From Planctomycetota bacterium (lineage in GTDB: Bacteria > Planctomycetota > PUPC01 > JACPCR01): a stretch of DNA of 8,433 bases. The stretch's first letter is position 1. Every line of letters begins with the position of its first letter. Below the pieces are notes generated by a model. It had not been told where the DNA came from and did not search any database. It saw nothing but the letters and a program-made list of their open reading frames with translations. Below are positions 8,271-8,433 of this stretch, one piece after another. The DNA lies in assembly GCA_030740295.1 (NCBI GenBank), contig JASLXP010001053.1:1-8433 (forward strand). Reading direction: 5' to 3'. A program made the translations under genes and the position numbers.

Positions 8271-8433
8271 ATAAATGCCACCTCCCGACCTATGCCAACA
8301 GCGCAAACTCCGGCCAACCTGGAATCGGCGGAAAAACCCAAACAAGCGGGGTTGAGGGGGGTACACGGTGGGCCGGGGTTTGGCGGGTGGGGGAGGGGGG
8401 GGGGGGGGGTTTATACACACGGCGGGGCGGAGC
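8271..8433. other. Non-coding, G-homopolymer-rich end of the window
   Basis: I see no gene here. From about 8348 the sequence becomes a near-pure G/T mixture, including a 15-base G-run at 8395-8409. The abrupt change in composition relative to the rest of the window fits a low-quality contig end, such as poly-G read artefacts or collapsed repeat sequence. The short minus-strand open frame here encodes a polyproline run produced by the G-tract and is not a gene. Confidence 0.5.

Noticed and set aside
8229..8420. Minus-strand frame encoding a polyproline run
   Set aside because: The proline run is simply the G-homopolymer on the other strand, and its end is the palindromic element. It has no start context or protein-like composition.
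1..8433. tRNA, rRNA, CRISPR array, insertion sequence or attachment site
   Set aside because: I saw no regularly spaced direct repeats, transposase-like protein, terminal inverted repeats bounding a gene, or tRNA cloverleaf on either strand by eye.

Overview
The window looks like a piece of an environmental Planctomycetota (Pirellulales-like) genome. This is an inference from four things: two very large, signal-peptide-bearing, multidomain proteins of the kind common in that phylum; a Ser/Thr protein kinase with an N-terminal zinc ribbon; starts without clear Shine-Dalgarno sequences; and a palindromic intergenic element that resembles, from memory, short elements scattered in such genomes. 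No 16S rRNA or other marker gene is present, so the assignment is tentative.

Layout, left to right. (1) Positions 1-3120, minus strand: a predicted secreted protein of more than 1000 residues that runs off the left edge. It has a signal peptide, beta-sandwich/Ig-like regions, a TIM-barrel glycosidase-like middle, and a GATase1/ThuA-like domain at the C-terminal end of the visible part. It carries one reading-frame break close to its 5' end (about 2866-2889). (2) 3121-3260: an intergenic gap with an imperfect inverted repeat and a 10-bp palindrome. (3) 3261-6662, minus strand: a second predicted secreted protein of 1133 residues. It has a GATase1-like domain at its N-terminus, then a PHP-like segment in which the expected metal ligands are replaced, then a long beta-rich C-terminal half. 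(4) 6663-6890: a divergent intergenic region with a plausible sigma70-type promoter facing right. (5) 6891-8141, plus strand: a 416-residue cytosolic Ser/Thr kinase. (6) 8142-8433: non-coding sequence with a hairpin just after the kinase stop, a two-hairpin palindromic element, and a G-homopolymer-rich end that looks like poor assembly.

The two minus-strand genes are collinear, 140 bp apart, both apparently exported, and share a related GATase1-like domain at opposite ends of the proteins. They may work together outside the cytoplasm, possibly on a carbohydrate or polymer, but no substrate can be read from the sequence. The kinase is divergently transcribed and nothing in the sequence links it mechanistically to the other two. 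The most noteworthy items are the paired GATase-like domains, the apparently inactive PHP-like domain, the frame break in the first gene, and the zinc-ribbon kinase with a DIG instead of a DFG motif.
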